Below the pieces are notes generated by a model. It was not told the origin of the DNA, ran no database searches, and worked only from the letters and a program-made list of their open reading frames with translations. Positions 6,522 through 13,705 of a stretch of DNA of 16,705 nt are shown piece after piece (the stretch's first letter is position 1; each line of letters begins with the position of its first letter). The DNA is taken from contig CAMNWW010000020.1 in NCBI GenBank assembly GCA_946566415.1, forward strand, positions 1 to 16,705, written 5' to 3'. The position numbers and the translations under genes are program-made. This DNA is from an uncultured Lachnospiraceae bacterium. GTDB lineage: Bacteria; Bacillota; Clostridia; Lachnospirales; Lachnospiraceae.

Positions 6522-8795
6522 ATGATAAAATTATATGACGGCGGTGCGTATTTACTCCATGGAACAGAGATTATAGCGGATACGCCGGATGGCAAGGTCC
6601 ATGGAGGGGTGACGAAGGAGGAGGCGCGCAGGCAGACCATAGCGTATGGAATCCTTGAGGAACATAATACATCCGGAAATATGGAGCAGCTTCAGATCAA
6701 GTTTGATAAGCTGACTTCGCATGATATTACTTTTGTGGGGATTATCCAGACGGCGAGGGCGTCGGGGCTCGAGAAGTTCCCGATTCCGTATGTGCTGACG
6801 AACTGCCACAATAGTCTATGCGCTGTAGGAGGCACGATCAATGAGGACGATCATGTTTTTGGACTCACTTGTGCGAAGAGGTACGGCGGGGTCTACGTTC
6901 CTCCTCATCAGGCGGTTATCCATCAGTTTGCAAGGGAAATGCTTGCGGGCGGAGGGAAGATGATCCTGGGTTCGGACAGCCACACCCGGTATGGAGCGCT
7001 GGGAACCATGGCAGTAGGAGAGGGAGGTCCGGAACTTGTAAAACAGCTCCTGAATAAGACCTATGATATCAAAATGCCGGAAGTCGTGGGGGTCTATCTT
7101 GACGGCGAGCCGATAAAGGGCGTCGGTCCGCAGGATGTAGCGCTTGCTATTATTGGGGCGACATTCAAAAATGGATATGTAAATAATAAGGTGATGGAAT
7201 TTGTAGGTCCCGGGGTGGAAAAGCTGAGCGCGGATTTCCGTATCGGTATTGATGTTATGACGACAGAGACTACCTGTCTGTCCTCCATCTGGAAAACAGA
7301 TGAGAAAATCCGGGAGTTCTATGAGATTCATGGAAGAGAGGACGAGTACTGTGAGCTGAATCCGGGAGATACGGCGTATTATGACGGTATGGTATATGTG
7401 GATCTTTCCAAGATACGTCCGATGATCGCCATGCCGTTCCACCCGTCGAACGTCTACACGATCGAGGAGATCAACGCCAACTTGAAGGATGTGCTGCATG
7501 ATGTGGAACAGCGGGCAGTGGTAAGTTTGGAGGGCGCTGTGGAGTATTCGCTCCAGAATAAGATCGTTGACGGAAAGTTATACGTAGACCAGGGCATTAT
7601 CGCAGGATGTGCAGGCGGCGGGTTTGAAAATATCTGCGCGGCGGCGGATATTCTGCGTGGTAAATATATCGGGGCGGATGAATTTACATTCAGCGTTTAC
7701 CCGGCAAGTATGCCAATTTATATGGAATTGGTGAAAAATGGAGCGGCGGCAGATCTGATGGCGGCAGGCACAGTCATAAAGACAGCATTCTGCGGTCCTT
7801 GTTTTGGCGCAGGAGATACCCCGGCAAATAATGCATTTTCTATCCGCCATTCAACCAGGAATTTCCCAAACCGGGAGGGAAGCAAGCTGCAGAGCGGTCA
7901 GATCGCGTCAGTCGCGCTCATGGATGCAAGGTCGATCGCGGCGACGGCGGCGAATCAAGGATTCCTGACTCCGGCGACAGAGATGGATACAGAGTTCACG
8001 AATCCGGTCTATTACTTTGACAAAAATATTTACGCGAACCGTGTATTCGACAGCCATGGAGAGGCGGATCCGAGTGTGGAGATCAAATTCGGTCCGAATA
8101 TCAAAGACTGGCCCAGCATGAGCGCACTGCCGCAGAATCTGATACTAAAGGTAGTTTCAGAAATTCATGATCCGGTGACTACGACAGACGAGTTAATTCC
8201 GTCCGGAGAAACTTCGTCTTACCGGTCGAATCCGCTGGGGCTGGCGGAGTTTGCCCTTTCCAGGAAAGACCCGGCTTATGTGGGCCGTGCGAAAGAAGTT
8301 CAGAAGGCGCAGAAGGCAATCGAGGAAGGAAAGTGTCCGTTGGATGTTCTTGAGGAATTAAAGCCTGTGATGGAGAAGATCCAGGAGACCTGTCCGGATG
8401 CAGGAAAGGGTAATATCGGTGTTGGCAGCGCCATATTTGCAGTCAGGCCGGGAGACGGTTCCGCCCGCGAACAGGCGGCGTCCTGCCAGAAAGTATTGGG
8501 CGGCTGGGCGAATATCGCAAATGAATATGCTACAAAACGTTACCGCTCGAACCTGATCAACTGGGGAATGCTTCCTTTTATCACAGAGGAGGACCATACG
8601 GCGCTTTCTTTTAAAAACGGGGACTATATTTTTATCCCGGATATTAGAAAGGCGGTAGAGGAAAAGGCATCTGTGGTGAAAGCATATGTAATTACAGATG
8701 AGAAAAGGAAAATGGAGCTGAAACTCGGCGATTTGACTGACGCGGAGAGAGAGATCATCTTGAAAGGATGTTTGATTAATTACTATAAAGGATAA
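6522..8795 (+). CDS. Aconitase-family Fe-S hydratase (YbhJ-like), substrate unknown
   Basis: This 757-residue cytoplasmic protein has the full aconitase layout. It shows SDSHT (151-155), the aconitase-type substrate loop, and a first cluster cysteine in GCAGGGFEN (C363). The second and third are in AFCGPCFGAGD (C424, C427). The C-terminal swivelling domain has GDGSAREQAAS (644-654), the counterpart of the SSREHAA active-site loop of aconitase. The 4Fe-4S cluster and these motifs predict a hydro-lyase acting on a hydroxy-acid. GCAGGG replaces the usual GSCTN in aconitase and isopropylmalate isomerase, and the overall sequence looks like the putative hydratase group typified by E. coli YbhJ, so it is probably not the Krebs-cycle enzyme. 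AAAGGAG at 6506-6512 precedes the ATG. It follows the CdaR-type regulator gene on the same strand with no obvious promoter between them. The true substrate is unknown. Confidence 0.85.
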   Translation: MIKLYDGGAYLLHGTEIIADTPDGKVHGGVTKEEARRQTIAYGILEEHNTSGNMEQLQIKFDKLTSHDITFVGIIQTARASGLEKFPIPYVLTNCHNSLCAVGGTINEDDHVFGLTCAKRYGGVYVPPHQAVIHQFAREMLAGGGKMILGSDSHTRYGALGTMAVGEGGPELVKQLLNKTYDIKMPEVVGVYLDGEPIKGVGPQDVALAIIGATFKNGYVNNKVMEFVGPGVEKLSADFRIGIDVMTTETTCLSSIWKTDEKIREFYEIHGREDEYCELNPGDTAYYDGMVYVDLSKIRPMIAMPFHPSNVYTIEEINANLKDVLHDVEQRAVVSLEGAVEYSLQNKIVDGKLYVDQGIIAGCAGGGFENICAAADILRGKYIGADEFTFSVYPASMPIYMELVKNGAAADLMAAGTVIKTAFCGPCFGAGDTPANNAFSIRHSTRNFPNREGSKLQSGQIASVALMDARSIAATAANQGFLTPATEMDTEFTNPVYYFDKNIYANRVFDSHGEADPSVEIKFGPNIKDWPSMSALPQNLILKVVSEIHDPVTTTDELIPSGETSSYRSNPLGLAEFALSRKDPAYVGRAKEVQKAQKAIEEGKCPLDVLEELKPVMEKIQETCPDAGKGNIGVGSAIFAVRPGDGSAREQAASCQKVLGGWANIANEYATKRYRSNLINWGMLPFITEEDHTALSFKNGDYIFIPDIRKAVEEKASVVKAYVITDEKRKMELKLGDLTDAEREIILKGCLINYYKG

Positions 8796-8806
8796 GGGAT
8801 TTGTAT

Positions 8807-8898
8807 AAAAGGTTTGATTAAAACGGGACAAAATGGATAAAAATAAATAAAAAGGTTTAAAAAGGTTAAAAATGCGGTATAATGGATAAAACGGATAA
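8807..8898 (+). repeat. A-rich direct repeats upstream of the ATPase-nuclease cassette
   Basis: The segment before the ATPase gene carries three copies of an AAAAGGTT word (8807-8815, 8850-8858, 8859-8867) and three of a YGGATAA word (8833-8840, 8882-8889, 8891-8898). The 12-mer TAAAACGGATAA at 8887-8898 also occurs at 3770-3781, ahead of the isomerase promoter. It could be an operator array or simply A-rich DNA at the edge of an acquired cassette. Confidence 0.4.
8856..8883 (+). promoter_or_regulatory. Putative promoter of the ATPase-nuclease cassette
   Basis: A perfect -10 TATAAT lies at 8878-8883. The -35 is weak: TTTAAA at 8856-8861 gives a 16-bp spacer. The start would be near 8890, about 20 nt before the ATG, leaving only a short leader with AAGGAGG at 8897-8903. 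A weak -35 next to repeated words would suit a regulated promoter. Confidence 0.5.
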
Positions 8899-8911
8899 GG
8901 AGGTATGATAC

Positions 8912-10093
8912 ATGGAACTCAGAGCAGAAGATGTATTCCGTCCCGGAGCATTCCCGGAATATACCTATATATCACGAAAATCTGCCGTTTCCGACCTGCC
9001 CTATGAATTTCGGCTGATGCAGGCGATCAAGGTATCCGGATTTTTGACTTCTTTGGTAGGGCCTTCTAAAATGGGAAAGACCATTTTGTGCGAAAAAGTA
9101 ATCGGATTTGAAAATATTGTGGAAATATCAGGGGCCGATTTCAATGAGGACACGGATTTCTGGAGGCTTGTTTCTGCCAAAGCAGGATTAGCATATGAAG
9201 GTCAGTTTGCATCCGAGAAACTGATTTCCAGTACAAGTGATAAATATACAAAAAAAGAAACATTTTCTCTCACAAAGGATAAGATCATCGAGTATTACAG
9301 AGAAAATAGCCTGGTATTGGTCATAGATGACTTTCATTATGCACCGGAAGGGAAACGGATGCAGATTGCCCAACAACTAAAAGATGCAATCCGCAGAGGT
9401 TTTAAGGCTATTGTTGTATCCCTCCCTCATCGGGCAGATGAGGCTATACGGCAGAATGCGGATCTTTCCGGTCGTCTCAGTCTGATTAACATGGAACCAT
9501 GGGAAGTGGAGGATTTGAAAGAAATTGCAAAACTGGGTTTTGGAAAGCTTGGTATTTCAATCGAGGACTCAGTTGCAGCGCAGATTGCAGTTGAAAGCCT
9601 TTCTTCTCCTCAGCTAATGCAGTATATCTGCCTGAATATTTGTACTATTTTAGAGATGGCCGGTAGTAAAAACATGTATATCGGACAGGAGATTCTGGAA
9701 ACTGCATACCGCTATACTACCGCAAATTTTGAATATGGTGATGTTGTCTCTCTGATGCAGAAAGGTCCAAATACACGTGGTAAGAGCAGAAATATGTTCC
9801 GAACTGACGATGGGAGTGACCATGATATTTATGAGCTGATCGTAAAGTCCATTGCAGAGAATCCGCCGATTATGAAACTAGAATTTGAAGATGTAAAAGA
9901 ACGGATATATCGCCTGCTCGTGGGTGATTCCAGAAGGCCTTCGCCGCAGATGATTCGGGAGAGCCTGGGCAAACTGCAAGAGCTTTTGTACGGAAGGGAA
10001 GATATATTTAAAGTTCTTGATTGGAAAGAAGGGATTCTGTACATTTTAGACCCGCTGTTCCTGTTTTATCTGCGATGGGGAGGAGCATATTGA
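8912..10093 (+). CDS. STAND/AAA-type P-loop ATPase of a two-gene nuclease cassette
   Basis: The 393-residue product has a P-loop GPSKMGKT (50-57) and a Walker B strand LVLVIDDF (134-141) with two acidic residues. An arginine in ADLSGRLSLI (R188) lies where a sensor or finger arginine is often found. The C-terminal part (about 305-390) looks like a winged helix ending in ILDPLFLFYLRW, an ending typical of the archaeal-ATPase/STAND group. AAGGAGG lies 8 bp before the ATG. The next gene, coding for a PD-(D/E)XK nuclease, starts 3 bp after the stop, so the two are translationally coupled and their products probably act together: the ATPase as switch or loader, the nuclease as effector. Base use is visibly more AT-rich than in the neighbouring metabolic genes, which suggests transfer. 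I do not recognise this pair as a named system. Confidence 0.8.
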   Translation: MELRAEDVFRPGAFPEYTYISRKSAVSDLPYEFRLMQAIKVSGFLTSLVGPSKMGKTILCEKVIGFENIVEISGADFNEDTDFWRLVSAKAGLAYEGQFASEKLISSTSDKYTKKETFSLTKDKIIEYYRENSLVLVIDDFHYAPEGKRMQIAQQLKDAIRRGFKAIVVSLPHRADEAIRQNADLSGRLSLINMEPWEVEDLKEIAKLGFGKLGISIEDSVAAQIAVESLSSPQLMQYICLNICTILEMAGSKNMYIGQEILETAYRYTTANFEYGDVVSLMQKGPNTRGKSRNMFRTDDGSDHDIYELIVKSIAENPPIMKLEFEDVKERIYRLLVGDSRRPSPQMIRESLGKLQELLYGREDIFKVLDWKEGILYILDPLFLFYLRWGGAY

Positions 10094-10096
10094 TCG

Positions 10097-10831
10097 ATGT
10101 TTAATACTGGTATAACAAGTATGCAGGATGCTGTTGCAAGAGTGAAAAATGCAAAAGACAGCAAAGAATTTGACTTTTTGTTGCCTAGCTTGAGGGATTT
10201 TCTTAAAACGTTGGGAGTAGAGTCCCAGCGCCTGCTGGAACTGGAGCAAAGGGCATATTACCCCATAAATGAATATTCTGATAAAGATACTCAGATTAAT
10301 CTAAACGCTGCAAAGAAACGGGTGATAGAATATCTTGAGCAGATTATGGATAAGATGCCCAAAGACGATTGGCTGCTTATGGTACTTGATAATTACTATC
10401 TTTTTCTGGAGAGCCTCTTGGAGCGGACACCTCATAAACGCGGCGGTATCCAAAAGGAGCATCTGGCAGGGTTGAAGATTCGGAATGAATATGATGTTCA
10501 GTATCTTCTGTATGCTTATCTGAAACCGCTCTGTCCTCTGGTGAGGGCTGAAGTAAATGAGGATACAGGCTATGGAACAGTTCGGACAGATATTTTCCTG
10601 GACGCTGATCATGTCATCGAAGTAAAATGTACCAGAAGTAGTACGAAATTAAAAAAGCTGACAGAAGAAATTGAGGCGGATATGGTACATTACCATGCTG
10701 AACATATCTACTTTTTTATTTATGATAAAGAAAAGATTATCGAGAATCCGCTTCTATTCCGAAGTACTTATGAGAATAAGGTAAAAGGAAAGAATATACA
10801 TATCATCATTCATCAGCCTAAAATATTGTAA
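10097..10831 (+). CDS. PD-(D/E)XK nuclease, DpnII/MboI-like, partner of the upstream ATPase
   Basis: The 244-residue product has an N-terminal helical part (about 1-125) and a C-terminal nuclease domain. The domain begins at IRNEYDVQYLLYAYLKPL (128-145), then AEVNEDTGYGTVRTDIFL (151-168) with the catalytic aspartate D165, then HVIEVKCTR (172-180) giving the E175-x-K177 pair. It continues with a helix KKLTEEIEADMVHYH and the strand IYFFIYD. This order is what is seen in DpnII/MboI-type PD-(D/E)XK proteins. All three catalytic residues are present, so it should cut DNA or RNA. GGGGAGGAG inside the end of the ATPase gene supplies the ribosome site. No methyltransferase is nearby, so it is not an ordinary restriction-modification enzyme. 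A defence role (cleaving invader or host nucleic acid on ATPase signalling) is inferred from the pair. A strong terminator follows. Confidence 0.82.
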   Translation: MFNTGITSMQDAVARVKNAKDSKEFDFLLPSLRDFLKTLGVESQRLLELEQRAYYPINEYSDKDTQINLNAAKKRVIEYLEQIMDKMPKDDWLLMVLDNYYLFLESLLERTPHKRGGIQKEHLAGLKIRNEYDVQYLLYAYLKPLCPLVRAEVNEDTGYGTVRTDIFLDADHVIEVKCTRSSTKLKKLTEEIEADMVHYHAEHIYFFIYDKEKIIENPLLFRSTYENKVKGKNIHIIIHQPKIL

Positions 10832-10849
10832 ACAACCTGAAAACCAGGG

Positions 10850-10902
10850 GGACGGGGTATCGGGAGATTTTCCGACAACCCCGTCCTATATTTTTAATTT
10901 TT
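10850..10902 (+). terminator. Intrinsic terminator of the ATPase-nuclease cassette
   Basis: GGACGGGG (10850-10857) pairs with CCCCGTCC (10879-10886) over 8 bp. An inner TCGG (10860-10863) with CCGA (10872-10875) extends the hairpin. It is followed by TATATTTTTAATTTTT (10887-10902). It lies 19 bp after the nuclease stop and separates the cassette from the sigma-factor gene. Confidence 0.88.
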
Positions 10903-10941
10903 ACCCCATTTATTTGTCATTTTTTTAAATACATGCAACAC

Positions 10942-10970
10942 TTACAGTCTTTTTTTACTCTTATATATAA
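10942..10970 (+). promoter_or_regulatory. Putative promoter of the ECF-like sigma factor gene
   Basis: TTACAG (10942-10947) lies 16-18 bp before overlapping -10 candidates in TTATATATAAAAT (TATATA at 10964-10969, TATAAA at 10966-10971). A CAACACTT stretch just upstream (10937-10943) could alternatively be an ECF-type -35 and allow autoregulation. The choice is uncertain. Confidence 0.4.
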
Positions 10971-11001
10971 AATCCGGATTTATAGGGAGGAGGGAGAACT
11001 T

Positions 11002-11469
11002 GTGATAGACGCAAGAAAATTTACAGAGCTGTACCAGACGGTCTACAGAGATCTGTATCGTTTTGCACTGTGTATGATGCATCATACTCAGGATGCGGAG
11101 GATGCGGTCAGTGAGGCTGTCCTGTCGGCATATGAGAACGTACATAAACTAAGGAAAGAGGAAGCGTTCCGTTCCTGGATATTCCAGATTCTGACGAATG
11201 TGTGCCGGAAAAAGCTTAAGGCGATAGAGCGTACGGAAGCAGAGCTTAAGGAGGAACACGCAACGACGGAATTAGGAGACGGCATGCGGGAAGATGTGAG
11301 ACGGGCGTTCTTCGTATTGACAGAAGAGGAACAGTTCATCGTGGCGTTATCAGTATTTGGGGGATATAACAGTAAGGAAATTGGTGAGATGTATCGCATG
11401 AATTCCAACACGGTTCGTTCCAAGAGGAAGCGGGCGTTGGAAAAGATGAGCCTGATTTTAGACAAATGA
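11002..11469 (+). CDS. ECF-like RNA polymerase sigma factor
   Basis: The start at GTG 11002 is chosen because GGGAGGAGGG (10985-10994) lies just upstream; an in-frame ATG at 10933 lies upstream of the likely promoter. The product is 155 residues, a normal ECF length. Sigma-70 region 2 is at about 10-73: LYRFALCMMHHTQDAEDAVSE, the -10 recognition helix, then FRSWIFQILTNVCRKKL. Region 4 is at about 96-150 with the helix-turn-helix GGYNSKEIGEMYRMNSNTV (120-138) followed by RSKRKRALEKM. Region 2 is shorter than in housekeeping factors, and region 3 is absent. The gene for a membrane-anchored beta-propeller protein begins 51 bp downstream. Sigma genes in this position are typically paired with a membrane-bound anti-sigma factor. 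The sigma probably serves an envelope or surface signal, but the regulon is unknown. Confidence 0.88.
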   Translation: MIDARKFTELYQTVYRDLYRFALCMMHHTQDAEDAVSEAVLSAYENVHKLRKEEAFRSWIFQILTNVCRKKLKAIERTEAELKEEHATTELGDGMREDVRRAFFVLTEEEQFIVALSVFGGYNSKEIGEMYRMNSNTVRSKRKRALEKMSLILDK

Positions 11470-11519
11470 CGGTATCGTTTATTTCGCAATGGATTTCACA
11501 GTGTAAGGAGGCATAAATT

Positions 11520-13562
11520 ATGACAAGACAGGAAAAGAAAATTCTGGATATGCTTGACGAGGCGACGCAGGACGTCAAAGTTCCTGAGAGCCTTGAACCG
11601 GAACAGGTCAGGAAACTTCTGGAAAACCGGAAAGTGAAGAGCTGGAAACGCAGGCATACCTTTGCGCTTGCAGCGGCATGCGCAGCGGTTCTGGTGGGGA
11701 TTGGCGGCATGGCAGTTCTGGGAGGAATCGGGGACATGGCGGTCTTCCTGGGGACAGAGCCTGGGACGGAAGGGGACAGACAGCCTGTGGCAAAGCAGGA
11801 AGAGCGGGGGGATGAGAATCTCCCGATTTCCGAGAGTCTGGCAAAAGCTGAAAGCTATGACGAGATTCTGGAGTATTTGAATGCGTATGACGAATATATT
11901 AACAGGGATATTTATTATGATATCGACGGCGGATTTACCGCAGGGGCAGAAAACAAAGCGGAAGAAGGAGAGGTTGTAATGGAGGACTCCGCCGCCATAT
12001 CCACTGACTCGTCGGCCGATATGGCGGCTCCGATGGCAAGAACAGAAGAGAAACTTGAAGCAGAAGCCGGTGCGGGCGGAGAATTTTCCGATACGAATGT
12101 CAGGACGGAAGGCGTCGGCGAGGCGGATATAGTCAAAACGGATGGAAAATACTTGTATGTGAAGAAAGAAAACGGGGAAGAGATTTCTATTGTTGACACT
12201 TCTGAGGATCAGATGAAGGTGGTTTCGACGATCCAAATTCCGGGAGAATCCAAACGGGTTCAGGAGTTCTATATAAGCGGAAAAAAGCTTTTCGTGCTGA
12301 TGACCCTTGATGTAGAAAAGCTGGATAAGAACGGAAATATGATTTATGATACGGATACGAAGCTGGTAACCTATGACCTGGCCGATATTACGGCGCCTGA
12401 GCTTAAGGGTACTTTGACACAAAGCGGGAGCTATCAGTCGTCAAGATTTGTAGATGGATACCTCTACATTTTCAGCAATTATTATGTATATGGAAATCAT
12501 TCTATTGACGACAGGGATTTCATTGTTCCTCTTGTAAACGACAAGGTGATGGAGGCGGACAGCATTTACCTTCCTCCCATCCATTCGGCGAATCAATATC
12601 TGGTGGCGGTTTCTGTAAATGCCGAAAAACCGGATGAAGTAGTGGACCAAAAAGCTGTGCTTTCCGAAGGAGGAAGCTGCTATGTGAGCGGAAACAATAT
12701 TTATATCTACGAAAGCACATGGTGCGATAATCCGCTCGTGAGGACTTCGCTTTCTACGGTTAACCGCACTGTGATCCGTAAGATTTCCTACAAGGACGGG
12801 AAGTTAAACGGGGAAGCCCAGGGTAAGGTGAACGGATGGCTGAACGATTCTTTCAGCATTGACGAGTATGACGGTAATCTGAGGATCGTGGCGACGGTCG
12901 ACGGCGCCGTTGAGACGACGAACGCCGTATATGTTTTGGATGAGGATCTGAATATCATCGGTGAGATCAAAAATCTCGCAGAAGGCGAGAGAGTATATTC
13001 TGCCAGAATGTTAGGCGAGACTGGCTATTTTGTAACCTACAGGCAGACGGATCCGCTATTTTCCGTGGACTTCTCCGACCCTGCAGATCCGAAAATCATC
13101 GGTGACCTCAAGATACCGGGATTCTCTGAGTACCTTCATTTCTACGGTGAAAATCAGCTTCTCGGTATTGGGATGGATACAGACGAGGAGTCAGGAGTCA
13201 CAAACGGCGTTAAGATATCCATGTTCGATATCTCTGACCCGTCGGATGTAAAGGAAGTGCAGAAATACGTGATACCGGATGCTTATTACGCACAGGTGTT
13301 TAATGATTACCGGGCGGTTATGATCGATCACAGTAAAAATATAATCGGATTCGACGTCAGCGGGAACACTGAGATGTACTATATTTTCAGCTATGATGCA
13401 GCAAACGGATTCAATCTGGAAATGAGGGAAGAGGTAAACGGAAGATCCTATGACGGTACAAGAGGACTTTACATTAACGATAAGGTTTATGTGGTAAATG
13501 GAAATGTGATTGAAAGTTACCGGATGGGAAGCTATGAAAAGGTGGATGATCTGTTGCTGTAA
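11520..13562 (+). CDS. Membrane-anchored protein with extracytoplasmic beta-propeller, possible anti-sigma factor
   Basis: The 680-residue product starts at ATG 11520, with AAGGAGG (11505-11511) 8 bp upstream. Residues 1-45 are a charged cytoplasmic tail (helical, KKILDMLDEATQDVKVPES) ending in KRRH. Residues about 46-68 are one membrane helix, with the positive charges before it placing the N-terminus inside. A low-complexity acidic linker (about 80-190, rich in Glu, Ala and Ser) leads to the propeller domain (about 193-680), which opens with TNVRTEGVGEADIVKTDGK (192-210). That sequence is the hallmark of the Beta_propel family of secreted proteins with a C-terminal propeller. The sigma gene is 51 bp upstream, and an anti-sigma-like small cytoplasmic domain followed by a sensor is a sensible reading: the propeller senses something at the cell surface and releases the sigma (inference). 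The N-terminal domain has no zinc-binding anti-sigma motif that I can see. Confidence 0.82.
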   Translation: MTRQEKKILDMLDEATQDVKVPESLEPEQVRKLLENRKVKSWKRRHTFALAAACAAVLVGIGGMAVLGGIGDMAVFLGTEPGTEGDRQPVAKQEERGDENLPISESLAKAESYDEILEYLNAYDEYINRDIYYDIDGGFTAGAENKAEEGEVVMEDSAAISTDSSADMAAPMARTEEKLEAEAGAGGEFSDTNVRTEGVGEADIVKTDGKYLYVKKENGEEISIVDTSEDQMKVVSTIQIPGESKRVQEFYISGKKLFVLMTLDVEKLDKNGNMIYDTDTKLVTYDLADITAPELKGTLTQSGSYQSSRFVDGYLYIFSNYYVYGNHSIDDRDFIVPLVNDKVMEADSIYLPPIHSANQYLVAVSVNAEKPDEVVDQKAVLSEGGSCYVSGNNIYIYESTWCDNPLVRTSLSTVNRTVIRKISYKDGKLNGEAQGKVNGWLNDSFSIDEYDGNLRIVATVDGAVETTNAVYVLDEDLNIIGEIKNLAEGERVYSARMLGETGYFVTYRQTDPLFSVDFSDPADPKIIGDLKIPGFSEYLHFYGENQLLGIGMDTDEESGVTNGVKISMFDISDPSDVKEVQKYVIPDAYYAQVFNDYRAVMIDHSKNIIGFDVSGNTEMYYIFSYDAANGFNLEMREEVNGRSYDGTRGLYINDKVYVVNGNVIESYRMGSYEKVDDLLL

Positions 13563-13587
13563 AACAGGAACTATCCGTATATTTGGG

Positions 13588-13616
13588 GGCGGGCTGTAAA
13601 AAGCCCGCCTTATTTT
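13588..13616 (+). terminator. Intrinsic terminator of the sigma/beta-propeller operon
   Basis: GGCGGGCT (13588-13595) pairs with AGCCCGCC (13602-13609) over 8 bp with a GTAAAA loop, followed by TTATTTT. It lies 25 bp after the propeller stop. Confidence 0.9.
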
Positions 13617-13705
13617 GGAAAATTGTGTTATATGTATCTGCAAAGGTGCCGATAATTATGTTAGAAGGTTTTGCCTGTGAGTAAGATATTGTCGAAGCGA
13701 GGTCA

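Noticed and set aside
10097..10831. The nuclease as part of a DpnII-type restriction-modification system
   Set aside because: No methyltransferase gene is near it and it is coupled to an ATPase gene, which does not fit a type II system.
10933..11001. Upstream ATG of the sigma factor gene
   Set aside because: It lies before the likely promoter, and the sigma fold begins after GTG 11002, which has a strong ribosome site.
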